Below are positions 1-8,411 of a DNA stretch of 22,785 nucleotides, piece by piece; position 1 is the first letter of the stretch, and each line of letters opens with the position of its first letter. The notes under the pieces are model-generated. The model did no database searches and was not told the DNA's origin. It saw only the letters and a program-made list of their open reading frames with translations. Both the position numbers and the translations under genes were made by a program. Origin of the DNA: Hyphomicrobiales bacterium (lineage in GTDB: Bacteria > Pseudomonadota > Alphaproteobacteria > Micropepsales > Micropepsaceae); NCBI GenBank assembly GCA_017849395.1, contig JAFIHO010000146.1:1-22785 (forward strand). The letters are read 5' to 3'.

Positions 1-26
1 AGGTTCGAATCCTTTCGGGCGCGCCA
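1..26 (+). tRNA. 3' end of a tRNA, probably tRNA-Arg (5' part outside window)
   Basis: The window opens inside the T-arm of a tRNA. The T-loop TTCGAAT is at 4-10, flanked by AGG and CCTTT as T-stem strands. The 3' acceptor strand CGGGCGC is at 16-22, the discriminator G at 23 and an encoded CCA at 24-26. The matching 5' acceptor would be GCGCCCG, which is typical of bacterial tRNA-Arg (CCG or TCT anticodon), so Arg is the likely identity. The anticodon is not visible, so this rests on acceptor-stem resemblance only. No T-rich terminator follows. Confidence 0.8.
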
Positions 27-32
27 TTCTTT

Positions 33-136
33 CGCTCACGCCGGTCGCGCTGCGCGCGACGGCTCTGCGAGGGCGGCGGACGGCCGCCGGGGTCGCGGTC
101 GCGCCCCAAGGCAGTCCTGGATTGCCGCCGCTTCCC
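33..136. repeat. 104-bp direct repeat, copy 1
   Basis: This stretch matches 176-279 at 100 of 104 positions by hand alignment, with a constant offset of 143 bp. The unit begins CGCTCACGCC, contains short self-complementary blocks (GTCGCG...CGCGAC and GGCGG-ACGG-CCGCC) and ends with a TCCTGGATTGCC block. It lies just after the tRNA in a stretch (27-348) where I see no credible gene. The GC-rich open frames crossing it have no SD or family resemblance. It may belong to a dispersed intergenic repeat family, which cannot be tested from one window. Confidence 0.9.
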
Positions 137-175
137 ATTTGCTTTGCATCTCTTCTTTCGGCGCACGCGTTTCTG

Positions 176-279
176 CGCTCACGCCGGTCGCGCTGCGCGC
201 GACGGCTCGGCGAGGGTGGCGGACGGCCGCCGGGGTCGCGGTCGCGCCCCAAGGCAGTCCTGGATTGCCTCGGCTTCCC
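176..279. repeat. 104-bp direct repeat, copy 2
   Basis: Second copy of the unit at 33-136, with only four substitutions relative to it. Thirty-nine bases separate the two copies. The near identity suggests recent duplication or ongoing homogenisation. Confidence 0.9.
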
Positions 280-294
280 GAGTCTCGCTTTTTC

Positions 295-323
295 CGCTCA
301 CGCCGCGCGCTCGGCTCCGCGAG
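295..323. repeat. partial third copy of the repeat
   Basis: The first ten bases (295-304) repeat the start of the unit, CGCTCACGCC. Positions 311-323 resemble the CGGCTCnGCGAG part, with the bases between missing. It reads as a degenerate or internally deleted copy and ends shortly before the stop codon of the RND pump gene at 349. GC-rich chance similarity is possible. Confidence 0.5.
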
Positions 324-348
324 AGCCAGAGGGTCCGGCCTCCCCAAT

Positions 349-3300
349 TCAGCGCGCGCGCGATTGCCAGGCACTCACCAGCAGGAAGAACACAGGCACG
401 AACACCACTGCCAGTACGGTGGCGGTGACCATGCCGCCTATCACGCCAGTGCCGATATCGTTCTGGCTGGCCGCGCCCGCGCCATGCGCCAGCGCCAGCG
501 GCATGACACCCGCGATAAAAGCCATCGATGTCATCAGGATGGGCCGCAGCCGCAGCCGCGCCGCTTCCATCGCGGCATGCAGCACGGTCGCGCCGCGCCG
601 CCGCGCATCCACCGCGAACTCCACGATCAGGATCGCGTTCTTGGCCGACAGGCCGATGATGGTCAGCAGCCCAACCTGGAAATAGATGTCGTTGAACAGC
701 CCGCGCAGGCTTGCAGCCAGTATCGCGCCGATGACACCTAGCGGGATCACCAGCATCACCGATACCGGAATGATCCAGCTTTCATACAGCGCCGCCAGGC
801 ACAGATAGATGATGAGCACCGACAGCGCATAGAGCAGCGGCGCCTGCGCGCCCGATGCCGCTTCCTGGAAGGATAACCCCGTCAGCTCATAGCCGACCTC
901 CGGCGGCAGCTCCCGGAACAGGCGCGCCATCTCCTTCAGCGCGGTGCCGGTGCTGACTCCAGGCGCGGGCATGCCCTGGATTTGCAGCGACGGAAAGCCA
1001 TTGTAACGCGTCAGGATGGCAGGTCCCACGCGCCACTCCGCCGTGGCAAAGGCCGAGAAGGGCGCCATCGCGCCGCTGGCGGTGCGCACATGCCACCGGC
1101 CCAGATCCTCGGGCGACCGGCGGAAGGGGACGTCGCCCTGCATATAGACCCGCTTAACCCGGCCCCGGTCGATGAAATTGTTGATGAAGGTGCCGCCCCA
1201 AGCGGTGCTGAGAGTCGCATTCGCGTCTGCCAGCGATACGCCCAGCATGTTGGCGCGGGTGCGGTCGATGGACAGATGCAGCTGCGCCGCGTCGTCCAGC
1301 CCGCTATGGCGCACCGACGCCAGCAACGGACTGCGCGCCGCCAGTTCCAGCAGCTTGTCGCGCGCCGCCATCAGCCTTGCATGGCCCAAATTGCCGCGAT
1401 CCTGCATCTGGATGTCGAAGCCACTGGCATTGCCCAGTTCTTGCACCGAAGGCGGAACGAAGGAAACCACGCGCGCGTCGCGCAGCCGGGCGAAATGGCG
1501 GGTGGAACGTCTTGCCACCGTCTCGGCATTGGCGTTGCTGGCATCGCGCTCTTCAAAATCCGGCAGATGCTCCCATACGCCGGCCGCGCTCTGGCTGGCG
1601 CCGCTGGAACCGCCGCTTCCCGCGATGACGAACACGAATGGCGCCTTGTCGGTCTTGCGGAAATAATTCACCACCTCGCGCGTCACCGCCATGGTGCGCG
1701 GCTGCACCGAACCCATGGGCAGATTGACCTGGCTGACGATGGTGCCCTGATCCTCCACCGGCAGGAACGCGGTCGGCATCTGCCAGAACAGGGCCGCCAT
1801 CGTCACGACGATCCCCAGATAGGCCAGCATCATCGCCCTGGCATGGCCCATGATCCTGCCCAGTTGCGCATGATACCAGCCGCACATCCGCTCGAACCCG
1901 CGGTTGAAGGCGTCGAAAAAACGCCCCGGCTTGTGCATCTGCGGATCGGCGGGTTTCAGCAGGGTGGCGCACATGGCGGGCGTCAGCGCCAGCGCGCACA
2001 GAATGGAAAGCCCCATCGCGGCAACGATGGTGACCGAGAACTGGCGGTAGATCACGCCCGTCGATCCGCCGAAGAATGCCATGGGCAGGAACACCGCCGT
2101 CAGCACTAGCCCGATGCCGATCAGCGCGCCGGTGATCTCCGTCATGGATTTCAGGGTCGCGTCGCGGGGCGAAAGTCCTTCCTCCCGCATGATCCGCTCA
2201 ACATTCTCCACCACCACGATGGCGTCATCGACCAGAAGCCCGATCGCCAGAACCAGCGCGAACAAGGTCAGCGTGTTGATGGAATAATCCATCATCGCCA
2301 GCACGCCGAAGGTACCCAGCAGAACCACTGGAACGGTGACGGCGGGCACCAGTGTGGTGCGCCAGTTCTGCAGGAACAGATACATCACCAGAACCACCAG
2401 CAGGATCGCCTCGATCAGCGTCTCCACCACGCGGTGAATGGACTGGCGAATGAAGATCGTGTTGTCGACCACGAAATTCAGCTTCAGCCCGGGCGGAAAG
2501 CTTGGCTCCAGCGCATGCACGCGCCGCTTCACCTCATCCACCATGGCCAGCGCATTGGCGCCGGGCGCGGGCAGCACCGCCAGGCCCGATGCGGGATAAT
2601 TATTGACGGTACTGGAGATGTTGTAGGACTCCGCGCCCAGTTCCACCCGCCCGACATCGCGCAGCCGCACCACCGCGCCGTCCGGCGATGTCTTCAGGAT
2701 GATGTCCTCGAATTCCTCCCGCGCCTGCATCCGCGACTGGGCGGTAACCGTGACATTGAGTTCCTGATCCTCCGGCGTGGGCTGCGCACCCAGCGATCCC
2801 GCCGAAACTTGCACATTCTGCGCCAGAACGGCGCTGCGCACATCGGACGGCATCAGCGAGAAGCTGCGCAGCTTGTAGGGATCCAGCCACAGCCGCATCG
2901 CATATTGCGCGCCGAACACATTGATCTGCCCCACGCCATCGACGCGGCTGAGCGGGTCCTGCAGCTTGCTGATCAGATAGTCGGAGATATCGCGATTGTT
3001 GTAGCGGCCGCTGACGTCATACAGCGCCACCACCAGAAGCTGGGCGGCTTGGGATTTCGCCACGGTGATGCCAAGCTGCTGCACTTCGGTGGGCAGTTGC
3101 GGCACCGCCTGCTGCACCTTGTTCTGCACCTGCACCTGGGCGGTGTCGGGATTGGTGTCTGGCGCGAAGGTCACGACGATGGAGACCGAACCATCCGTGG
3201 CCGAGGCGGAGGAGAAATAAAGCAGCCGGTCCAGCCCGCTCAGTTGCTGCTCGATGATCTGGGTGACGGAATCCTGCACCGTCTCCGCATCCGCGCCGGG

Positions 3301-3453
3301 ATAGCGCGCCGTCACCCGGACAGACGGCGGTGCGATGTTGGGATATTGCGCCACCGGCAGCGACAGGGCGGCGATCCCGCCCGCCAGCATGATCACCATC
3401 GCGATCACCCAGGCGAAGACGGGGCGGTCGATGAAAAATCGCGACAGGGCCAT
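349..3453 (-). CDS. RND efflux pump inner-membrane transporter (HAE1/AcrB type)
   Basis: A 1034-residue proton-driven multidrug pump subunit of the AcrB/MexB class, close to the usual length of about 1040. The N-terminus (FIDRPVFAWVIA) and the first transmembrane helix are typical. The paired aspartates of helix 4 are present at D409-D410 in LLVDDAIVVVENVER, and the helix-10 lysine is in LSAKNAILIVEFA, so the proton relay looks intact. The family works as a trimer that takes substrates from the periplasm and outer leaflet into an outer-membrane channel. It is the last gene of a minus-strand operon, starting 6 nt after the adaptor stop. No TolC-like gene follows, so the channel must be encoded elsewhere. 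The substrate is unknown. I see no T-rich terminator after the stop, only the repeat region. Confidence 0.95.
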   Translation of the reverse strand: MALSRFFIDRPVFAWVIAMVIMLAGGIAALSLPVAQYPNIAPPSVRVTARYPGADAETVQDSVTQIIEQQLSGLDRLLYFSSASATDGSVSIVVTFAPDTNPDTAQVQVQNKVQQAVPQLPTEVQQLGITVAKSQAAQLLVVALYDVSGRYNNRDISDYLISKLQDPLSRVDGVGQINVFGAQYAMRLWLDPYKLRSFSLMPSDVRSAVLAQNVQVSAGSLGAQPTPEDQELNVTVTAQSRMQAREEFEDIILKTSPDGAVVRLRDVGRVELGAESYNISSTVNNYPASGLAVLPAPGANALAMVDEVKRRVHALEPSFPPGLKLNFVVDNTIFIRQSIHRVVETLIEAILLVVLVMYLFLQNWRTTLVPAVTVPVVLLGTFGVLAMMDYSINTLTLFALVLAIGLLVDDAIVVVENVERIMREEGLSPRDATLKSMTEITGALIGIGLVLTAVFLPMAFFGGSTGVIYRQFSVTIVAAMGLSILCALALTPAMCATLLKPADPQMHKPGRFFDAFNRGFERMCGWYHAQLGRIMGHARAMMLAYLGIVVTMAALFWQMPTAFLPVEDQGTIVSQVNLPMGSVQPRTMAVTREVVNYFRKTDKAPFVFVIAGSGGSSGASQSAAGVWEHLPDFEERDASNANAETVARRSTRHFARLRDARVVSFVPPSVQELGNASGFDIQMQDRGNLGHARLMAARDKLLELAARSPLLASVRHSGLDDAAQLHLSIDRTRANMLGVSLADANATLSTAWGGTFINNFIDRGRVKRVYMQGDVPFRRSPEDLGRWHVRTASGAMAPFSAFATAEWRVGPAILTRYNGFPSLQIQGMPAPGVSTGTALKEMARLFRELPPEVGYELTGLSFQEAASGAQAPLLYALSVLIIYLCLAALYESWIIPVSVMLVIPLGVIGAILAASLRGLFNDIYFQVGLLTIIGLSAKNAILIVEFAVDARRRGATVLHAAMEAARLRLRPILMTSMAFIAGVMPLALAHGAGAASQNDIGTGVIGGMVTATVLAVVFVPVFFLLVSAWQSRAR

Positions 3454-3459
3454 GGACCG

Positions 3460-4593
3460 CTATTTCCCCGGTCCTTCGACTGCGGGCTTGGGCGCGACCG
3501 CCGCATCGGCTTTGACCTTCAGCAGCCCGTCCACGATCATGCGCTCGCCCGGCTTCAACCCCTCCAGAACCTGCCAATAGGGGCCGACGGCGCGGCCGGT
3601 CTTCAAGACGCGCAGCCGCGCGATATTCTGTGCATCCACCACAAAGGCGATGGCCTCGCCCCGCTCATTGCGGCGCACGCCATGCTGGGGCGCCAGCACG
3701 CCATGCGGATCGGTGCCTTCGGTCAGGATGGCGCTGACATACATGCCCGGCAGCAGCATCCCTTCCGGATTGGCGAACAGCGCGCGCAGCCGCACCACGC
3801 CCATGGCGGGATTGACGACCACGCCAGTGAATTGCAGGCGGCCTTCCAGCGGATAAAGACTGCCATCCTCCAGTTTCAGGCGCACCGCGGCGGTCATGTC
3901 CCCGCCTCTGTCGATCTGCCCGGCACGGATCGCGCGCTTCAGCGCCAGAAGCTCCGCGCTGGGCTGGTCGATATCGACATAGATGGGATCGAGGGTGGAA
4001 ATGATGGCCAACGGCGCGGCCTGCAGCGCCGTCACCAGCGCGCCTTCTGTCACGGCAGAAGCGCCGATACGGCCGCGGATAGGCGCCACGATGGTCGTGT
4101 AATCGAGATTGATGCGCGCTGTCTCGGCCTCCGCCTGCGCCAGTTCATAGGCGGAACGCGCATCGTCATGCGCCTGGGCGGAAATGGCGTTGACACGGGT
4201 GAGATCGGCATAGCGAAGGGCGCGGCTCTGCGCGCTGACAAGGCTGGCCTGTGCCCGGCGATAAGCGGCCCGGTACAGCGCGGGATCGATCTGGTAAAGC
4301 GGCTGCCCCGCCTCCACCATCGCGCCTTCGGTAAAAAGCCGTTTCTGGATGATGCCGGAAACCTGGGGCCGCACCTCCGACACCGCAAAGGGCGCGGTGC
4401 GGCCCGGCAGCTCAACCGTCAGCGTGACGGACTTCTCGCGGATCGTCACCACACCCACGCTGGGCGGCGGCGGTTTGGTGCTGGATTTGGTCGGGGCGCA
4501 GGCGCAAAGACAGGCCAGCGCCGCCAGGCCGGTCCAGGCAGCGGCACGCCGACAAAGGCGCAGATCATCAGCCGCAAACCTGGACCTGTACAT
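3460..4593 (-). CDS. RND periplasmic adaptor (membrane fusion) lipoprotein, AcrA/MexA type
   Basis: A 377-residue adaptor linking an RND pump to its outer-membrane channel. A hydrophobic leader ends in a lipobox-like LCAC, with C32 as the likely lipidated residue. This is followed by a Pro/Lys-rich linker, a lipoyl half-motif around residues 75-103 (VRPQVSGIIQKRLF...GQPLYQID), an alpha-helical hairpin rich in Ala and Gln, the second lipoyl half (APIRGRIG) and beta-barrel/membrane-proximal domains ending near residue 365. The ATG at 4593 lies 3 nt after the stop of the upstream amidohydrolase (TGAGGCATG). I see no other good start, so translational coupling is likely. The next gene is the pump, which fixes the role. 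Lipidation is inferred from the motif only. Confidence 0.93.
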   Translation of the reverse strand: MYRSRFAADDLRLCRRAAAWTGLAALACLCACAPTKSSTKPPPPSVGVVTIREKSVTLTVELPGRTAPFAVSEVRPQVSGIIQKRLFTEGAMVEAGQPLYQIDPALYRAAYRRAQASLVSAQSRALRYADLTRVNAISAQAHDDARSAYELAQAEAETARINLDYTTIVAPIRGRIGASAVTEGALVTALQAAPLAIISTLDPIYVDIDQPSAELLALKRAIRAGQIDRGGDMTAAVRLKLEDGSLYPLEGRLQFTGVVVNPAMGVVRLRALFANPEGMLLPGMYVSAILTEGTDPHGVLAPQHGVRRNERGEAIAFVVDAQNIARLRVLKTGRAVGPYWQVLEGLKPGERMIVDGLLKVKADAAVAPKPAVEGPGK

Positions 4594-4596
4594 GCC

Positions 4597-6312
4597 TCAC
4601 GCCTGGTAGCGCGCAGTCCCGCCGACCACGGTCTGGACGATCTTGATGTCCTTGATCTTGTCCGGATCGACCGTGTGCATGTCCTCGGCGAACACGACAT
4701 AGTCGGCCAGCTTGCCGGCCGTGATGGAGCCTTTGATGCCTTCCTCGAAGGTGTGATAGGCGCCGTTGATGGTGCTGGCCTTGATGGCGCGGTCCACGGT
4801 GACTTTCTGGCTGGGACCCCAGGTTTCGCCGTTGAAGCCCTTGCGCGTCACCATGCCCTGGATCGCCATGCGCGGGTCGAACGGGCCGGGATAGAAATCC
4901 GATCCGGTCGATGCGTTCACTCCGGCAACGTCGAAATCCTTGTAGGGCAGCATGTGCTCGGCCATGTCCGCGCCGTAATATTTGAACTTGTCGGCGTTGT
5001 AATAGATGTAGGTGCTGAACAGCGAAGGCTGGCCGTCCATCGCCTTGATGCGGCGGATCTGCGCCGCGCTGGGCAGCGAGCAGTGGGTGAATTTGGGGCG
5101 CGCATTGGGTTTGGGAAACATCTTGAACACGCGCTCATAGGCGATCAGCGATCGTTCGATGGCGGGCTCGCCGTTGCAATGGGTGTTCAGGCGGATGCCC
5201 GCGCGATGGATGCGTTCCACCCACGCATTCAGGCTGTCCTGCGGCTCGGTCAGGTTGCCCTTGTAGGGCGGGCTGACACCAATATAGGGCCGCGTCATCG
5301 ACATGGTGCGCGAGGACAGCGCGCCGTCCTGCACCCGCTCCCAGGTGCCGCCGAACCGGATCCACTCATCGCCAAAGCCGGTGCGGATGCCGGTCTTGAT
5401 CATGGCCTCGAGCGTATCTTCGCTGCCTTCGTAATTGATGCGGGTATGCAGATTGCCCCGCTCGCGCACGATCTGCATGGCATTGATGATGCTGTCGCGG
5501 CCGGAATCGTAGCAGACACCGGTGATGCCATACTCGGCGAACTTCTTGGAGATGAACTCCACGCCCGCGATCTGGCGCTGGGAAATCTGGGCGGGCGTGA
5601 AACTCTCCTGCTTGCCGAACTTGGTCAGCACGCGCTGGGCATTGTCGGTCACCCGGCCCGACAATTCGCCGCGCGCATCCTTCTCGAAGGTGCCGCCATA
5701 CGGGTCGGGCGTCGTCTTGGTGACGCCCGCCATCTGGAACGCCTTGCTGTTGAAGATCGCCGCATGGCCGCCGCGCAGATTCACCTGCACCGGATGGCTG
5801 GTGGTCGCCTTGTCCAGGTCGGCGCGGGTGAGCGGGCGGTTATCCTTGATCTTGGTGTCGTCATAGAAGGTGGCGAGAATCCAGGTATCGGGCGGCAGGG
5901 TCTTGGCCTTGGCCGCGACCTTGTCGATGATGCTCTGGATGGTCATGTATTCGACTTCATAGGGATTGCCCGCCAGCACCCCATACAGAAGTCCTTCGCC
6001 GCGGCCGTGATTATGGGTGTCGATGAAGCCCGGTGTGATGAAACTGCCCTTGGCGTCATAGGTACGGGTCTTGGGGCCCGCCAGGCTCTTGATGTCGGTG
6101 GTCGAACCGACCGCCGTGAAGCGTCCGCCGCGCACGGCGAAAGCCTGGGCCGACGGCATGGCGGGGTCCATCGTCGTCACCTTGGCATTGATGACGATCA
6201 GGTCCGGCGGCGCTTTCTCCTGCGCCCAGGCGGCGAAGGACGATCCGGTCACGGTCGCAGCGGTGAAGCCACAGCCTTCCAGGAAGGCGCGGCGGTTCTT
6301 CAGAATGCTCAT
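4597..6312 (-). CDS. Tat-exported amidohydrolase family 3 protein (copy B of tandem pair)
   Basis: A 571-residue metal-dependent hydrolase of the amidohydrolase superfamily, resembling the YtcJ/Amidohydro_3 group. The start at 6312 is chosen because AGGGG lies 8-9 nt upstream and because it gives a twin-arginine signal (NRRAFLE, residues 6-12) with likely cleavage after AWA near residue 30. The open frame extends further upstream but without support. The metal-binding HxH is H100/H102 (DTHNHG). Later conserved elements are NTHCNGEP, FTHCS and the aspartate of TGSDFYPGP. The export signal implies periplasmic action. Substrates in this family include cyclic amides, N-acyl amino acids and related compounds; none can be assigned here. 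It is roughly three-quarters or more identical to the gene upstream and is followed by efflux genes in the same operon. Confidence 0.9.
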   Translation of the reverse strand: MSILKNRRAFLEGCGFTAATVTGSSFAAWAQEKAPPDLIVINAKVTTMDPAMPSAQAFAVRGGRFTAVGSTTDIKSLAGPKTRTYDAKGSFITPGFIDTHNHGRGEGLLYGVLAGNPYEVEYMTIQSIIDKVAAKAKTLPPDTWILATFYDDTKIKDNRPLTRADLDKATTSHPVQVNLRGGHAAIFNSKAFQMAGVTKTTPDPYGGTFEKDARGELSGRVTDNAQRVLTKFGKQESFTPAQISQRQIAGVEFISKKFAEYGITGVCYDSGRDSIINAMQIVRERGNLHTRINYEGSEDTLEAMIKTGIRTGFGDEWIRFGGTWERVQDGALSSRTMSMTRPYIGVSPPYKGNLTEPQDSLNAWVERIHRAGIRLNTHCNGEPAIERSLIAYERVFKMFPKPNARPKFTHCSLPSAAQIRRIKAMDGQPSLFSTYIYYNADKFKYYGADMAEHMLPYKDFDVAGVNASTGSDFYPGPFDPRMAIQGMVTRKGFNGETWGPSQKVTVDRAIKASTINGAYHTFEEGIKGSITAGKLADYVVFAEDMHTVDPDKIKDIKIVQTVVGGTARYQA

Positions 6313-6323
6313 GTCAAATCCCC

Positions 6324-8054
6324 TTAGGCTTGATAGCGAACGACGCCGCCGACCACGGTCTGCACCAGCTTCACGTCCTTGATCTTTTCCGGGTCGATGG
6401 TGTGCATGTCCTCGGCAAACACCACGAAGTCCGCCAGCTTGCCCGGCGTGATGGAGCCTTTGATGCCTTCTTCGAAGGTGTGATAGGCGCCATTGATGGT
6501 GCTGGCCTTGATCGCCTGATCGACGGTGATCTTCTGGCTGGGTCCCCAGGTTTCGCCATTGAAGCCCTTGCGGGTCACCATGCCCTGGATCGCCATGCGC
6601 GGATCGAAGGGGCCGGGATAAAAGTCCGACCCGGTGGTAACATTGATGCCCATGTTCAGCATGTCCTTGTAGGGCATCATGTGTTCGGCCAGGTCGGCGC
6701 CGTAATATTTGAACTTGTCGCTGTTGTAATAGAGATAGGTGCTGAACTCCGAAGGTTCGCCGCCGATCGCCTTGATGCGGCGCATCTGTGACGCGCTGGG
6801 CAGCGAGCAATGGGTGAATTTCGGGCGCGCATCCTTGACCGGAAACAGTTTCAGCGCCCGCTCATAGGCGATCAGCGACCGTTCGATGGCCGGTTCGCCG
6901 TTGCAGTGATTGTTGAGGCGTATGCCGGCGCGATGCACGCGCTCGCACCAGGCATTGTTGACCTCCTGCGGCTCGGTCAGATTGCCCTTGTAGGGCGGGG
7001 TGACACCGATAAAGGGCCTGGTCATCGACATGGTGCGCGATGAAAGTCCGCCATCCTGCGTATGCTCGCGCGCCCCGCCGAAGCGCAGCCATTCATCGCC
7101 AAAGCCGGTGCGAATGCCGTTCTTGATCATGCCGTCCACCAGCGTTTCGGTGGATTCGTAATTGATGCGGGTATGCAGGTTGCCGCGCGCCCGGGCGAGC
7201 TGCATCTGGGGCAGCGAATCCTCGTCACGGCCCGCGTCGTAACAGACGCTGGTGATGCCATATTCGGCGAATTTCTTGGAGATGAATTCGAATCCGGCGA
7301 CGCCGCGGCGCTCCTGCTCCGCCGGGCTGAAGGTCTCGTGCTTGCCGATCTTGCTCAGGGCGCGGCTGGCATTGTCGGTGGCCCGGCCCGAAAGCTCGCC
7401 GCGCGAATCCTTCTCATAGGTGCCGCCATAGACGTCGGGCGTGTTCTTGGTGATGCCCGCCATCTCAAAGGCCTTGCTGTTGAACACCGCCGCATGGCCG
7501 CCGCGCAGATTGACCATGATGGGATGCTCGGTGGACGCCTTGTCCAGGTCCAGGCGGGTGAGTTGCCGGTTGTCCTTGATCTTGGTGTCGTCATAGAAGG
7601 TCGCCTGCACCCAGGTGCCGGGCGGGGTCTTGGCGGCGCGCGCCTTCAGCTTGTCGATGATGCTCTGGATCGTCACATATTCGACGACATAGGGATTGCC
7701 CGCCAGCACGCCATACAGAAGTCCTTCGCCGCGGCCGTGATTGTGGGTATCGACGAAGCCCGGCGTGATGAACATGCCCTTGGCGTCGTAGACACGCGTC
7801 CGCGGACCGGCCAGCGATTTGATATCGGTCGTGCTGCCCACGGCTACGAACCGGTCGCCCTTGACGGCGAAGGCCTGCGCGCTGGGCATCGCGGTATCCA
7901 TCGTCGTCACCTTGGCGTTGATGACGATCAGGTCGGGGGCGCTGGAAAGGCTGGCTTGCGCCCAGGCCGGAGACAGAAGTGCGGTCCCCGCCATGGTGGC
8001 GGCGGTGAAGCCGCAGGTTTCCAAAAAGGCGCGACGGCTACGGATGATGCTCAT
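6324..8054 (-). CDS. Tat-exported amidohydrolase family 3 protein (copy A of tandem pair)
   Basis: A 576-residue paralogue of the following gene and first in the operon. The ATG at 8054 is preceded by AAGGGG with about 7 nt spacing, and the protein begins with a classic Tat motif SRRAFLE (residues 6-12) with probable cleavage after PAWA. HxH metal ligands are H104/H106 in DTHNHG. The rest follows the paralogue closely, including NNHCNGEP, FTHCS and TGSDFYPGP. The largest differences are in the signal peptide, around residues 120-135 and in the 255-300 region, which may affect substrate choice. The stop is 11 nt before the next start. Open frame continues upstream of 8054 but lacks a better start. 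The amidohydrolase fold is secure; the reaction is unknown. Confidence 0.9.
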   Translation of the reverse strand: MSIIRSRRAFLETCGFTAATMAGTALLSPAWAQASLSSAPDLIVINAKVTTMDTAMPSAQAFAVKGDRFVAVGSTTDIKSLAGPRTRVYDAKGMFITPGFVDTHNHGRGEGLLYGVLAGNPYVVEYVTIQSIIDKLKARAAKTPPGTWVQATFYDDTKIKDNRQLTRLDLDKASTEHPIMVNLRGGHAAVFNSKAFEMAGITKNTPDVYGGTYEKDSRGELSGRATDNASRALSKIGKHETFSPAEQERRGVAGFEFISKKFAEYGITSVCYDAGRDEDSLPQMQLARARGNLHTRINYESTETLVDGMIKNGIRTGFGDEWLRFGGAREHTQDGGLSSRTMSMTRPFIGVTPPYKGNLTEPQEVNNAWCERVHRAGIRLNNHCNGEPAIERSLIAYERALKLFPVKDARPKFTHCSLPSASQMRRIKAIGGEPSEFSTYLYYNSDKFKYYGADLAEHMMPYKDMLNMGINVTTGSDFYPGPFDPRMAIQGMVTRKGFNGETWGPSQKITVDQAIKASTINGAYHTFEEGIKGSITPGKLADFVVFAEDMHTIDPEKIKDVKLVQTVVGGVVRYQA

Positions 8055-8411
8055 ATGGGTTCCCCTTGTTGTATGTGTGCAAAGCCGCTCCCCGCCGCGG
8101 CTGTCCCAAGCTCCAGCTTCTTTGACGTTCGACACTTCCCGGGATCGTCTGCGCGATCTTCGCCTTCCGTCCCGTTCAGCCGGGACCGCCGCCTTGGCTT
8201 GCATGACCGTCTGTCCGGTCGGCGAAGCGGGAGATTTGGTCCGCTGCTCGAAGACGCGACGACAGTCATGACCACCAGGCAACCCTTACGTCACAGGATT
8301 GTCAGTTGGTGTCTGTGCAGCGCACAAGACTGTTATTTCACGCGGGATAACGCCCTGTTTTGTTTCGGGCGCGACAGGCGGCGATCACAATAACGATCAC
8401 CACTATCAGGA
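8055..8411 (-). promoter_or_regulatory. leader/promoter region of the amidohydrolase-RND operon, with two perfect hairpins
   Basis: This 357-bp gap separates the M20 peptidase stop from the operon's first start. No convincing gene lies in it. Two perfect short inverted repeats occur: GTCCCG/CGGGAC at 8169-8186 (6-nt loop) and GACCG/CGGTC at 8205-8220. A weaker stem, CGCCC/GGGCG at 8351-8371 with an 11-nt loop, could help end the peptidase transcript but lacks a T-run. I could not pick a convincing -35/-10 pair, so the promoter is assumed from gene arrangement only. Confidence 0.4.

Noticed and set aside
36..374. Open frames across the repeat region (both strands)
   Set aside because: Arg/Ala/Pro-rich translations, no SD, overlap the pump's stop codon, and the frames arise from repeat composition.
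2434..6327. A plus-strand open frame of 1297 codons antisense to the adaptor, pump and amidohydrolase genes
   Set aside because: Its translation is His/Arg/Gly/Gln-rich low-complexity text typical of the antisense of high-GC genes, with no family resemblance and no SD. The opposite strand has four well-supported genes.
6313..6810. Upstream extension of the second amidohydrolase into a 737-codon frame
   Set aside because: The extension overlaps the paralogue in another frame. The Tat signal and AGGGG ribosome-binding site fix the start at 6312.
8363..8373. 11-bp match (TTTCGGGCGCG) to the tRNA 3' end, considered as an attachment-site duplicate
   Set aside because: Too short and GC-rich to be significant, and no integrase or phage gene lies between it and the tRNA.
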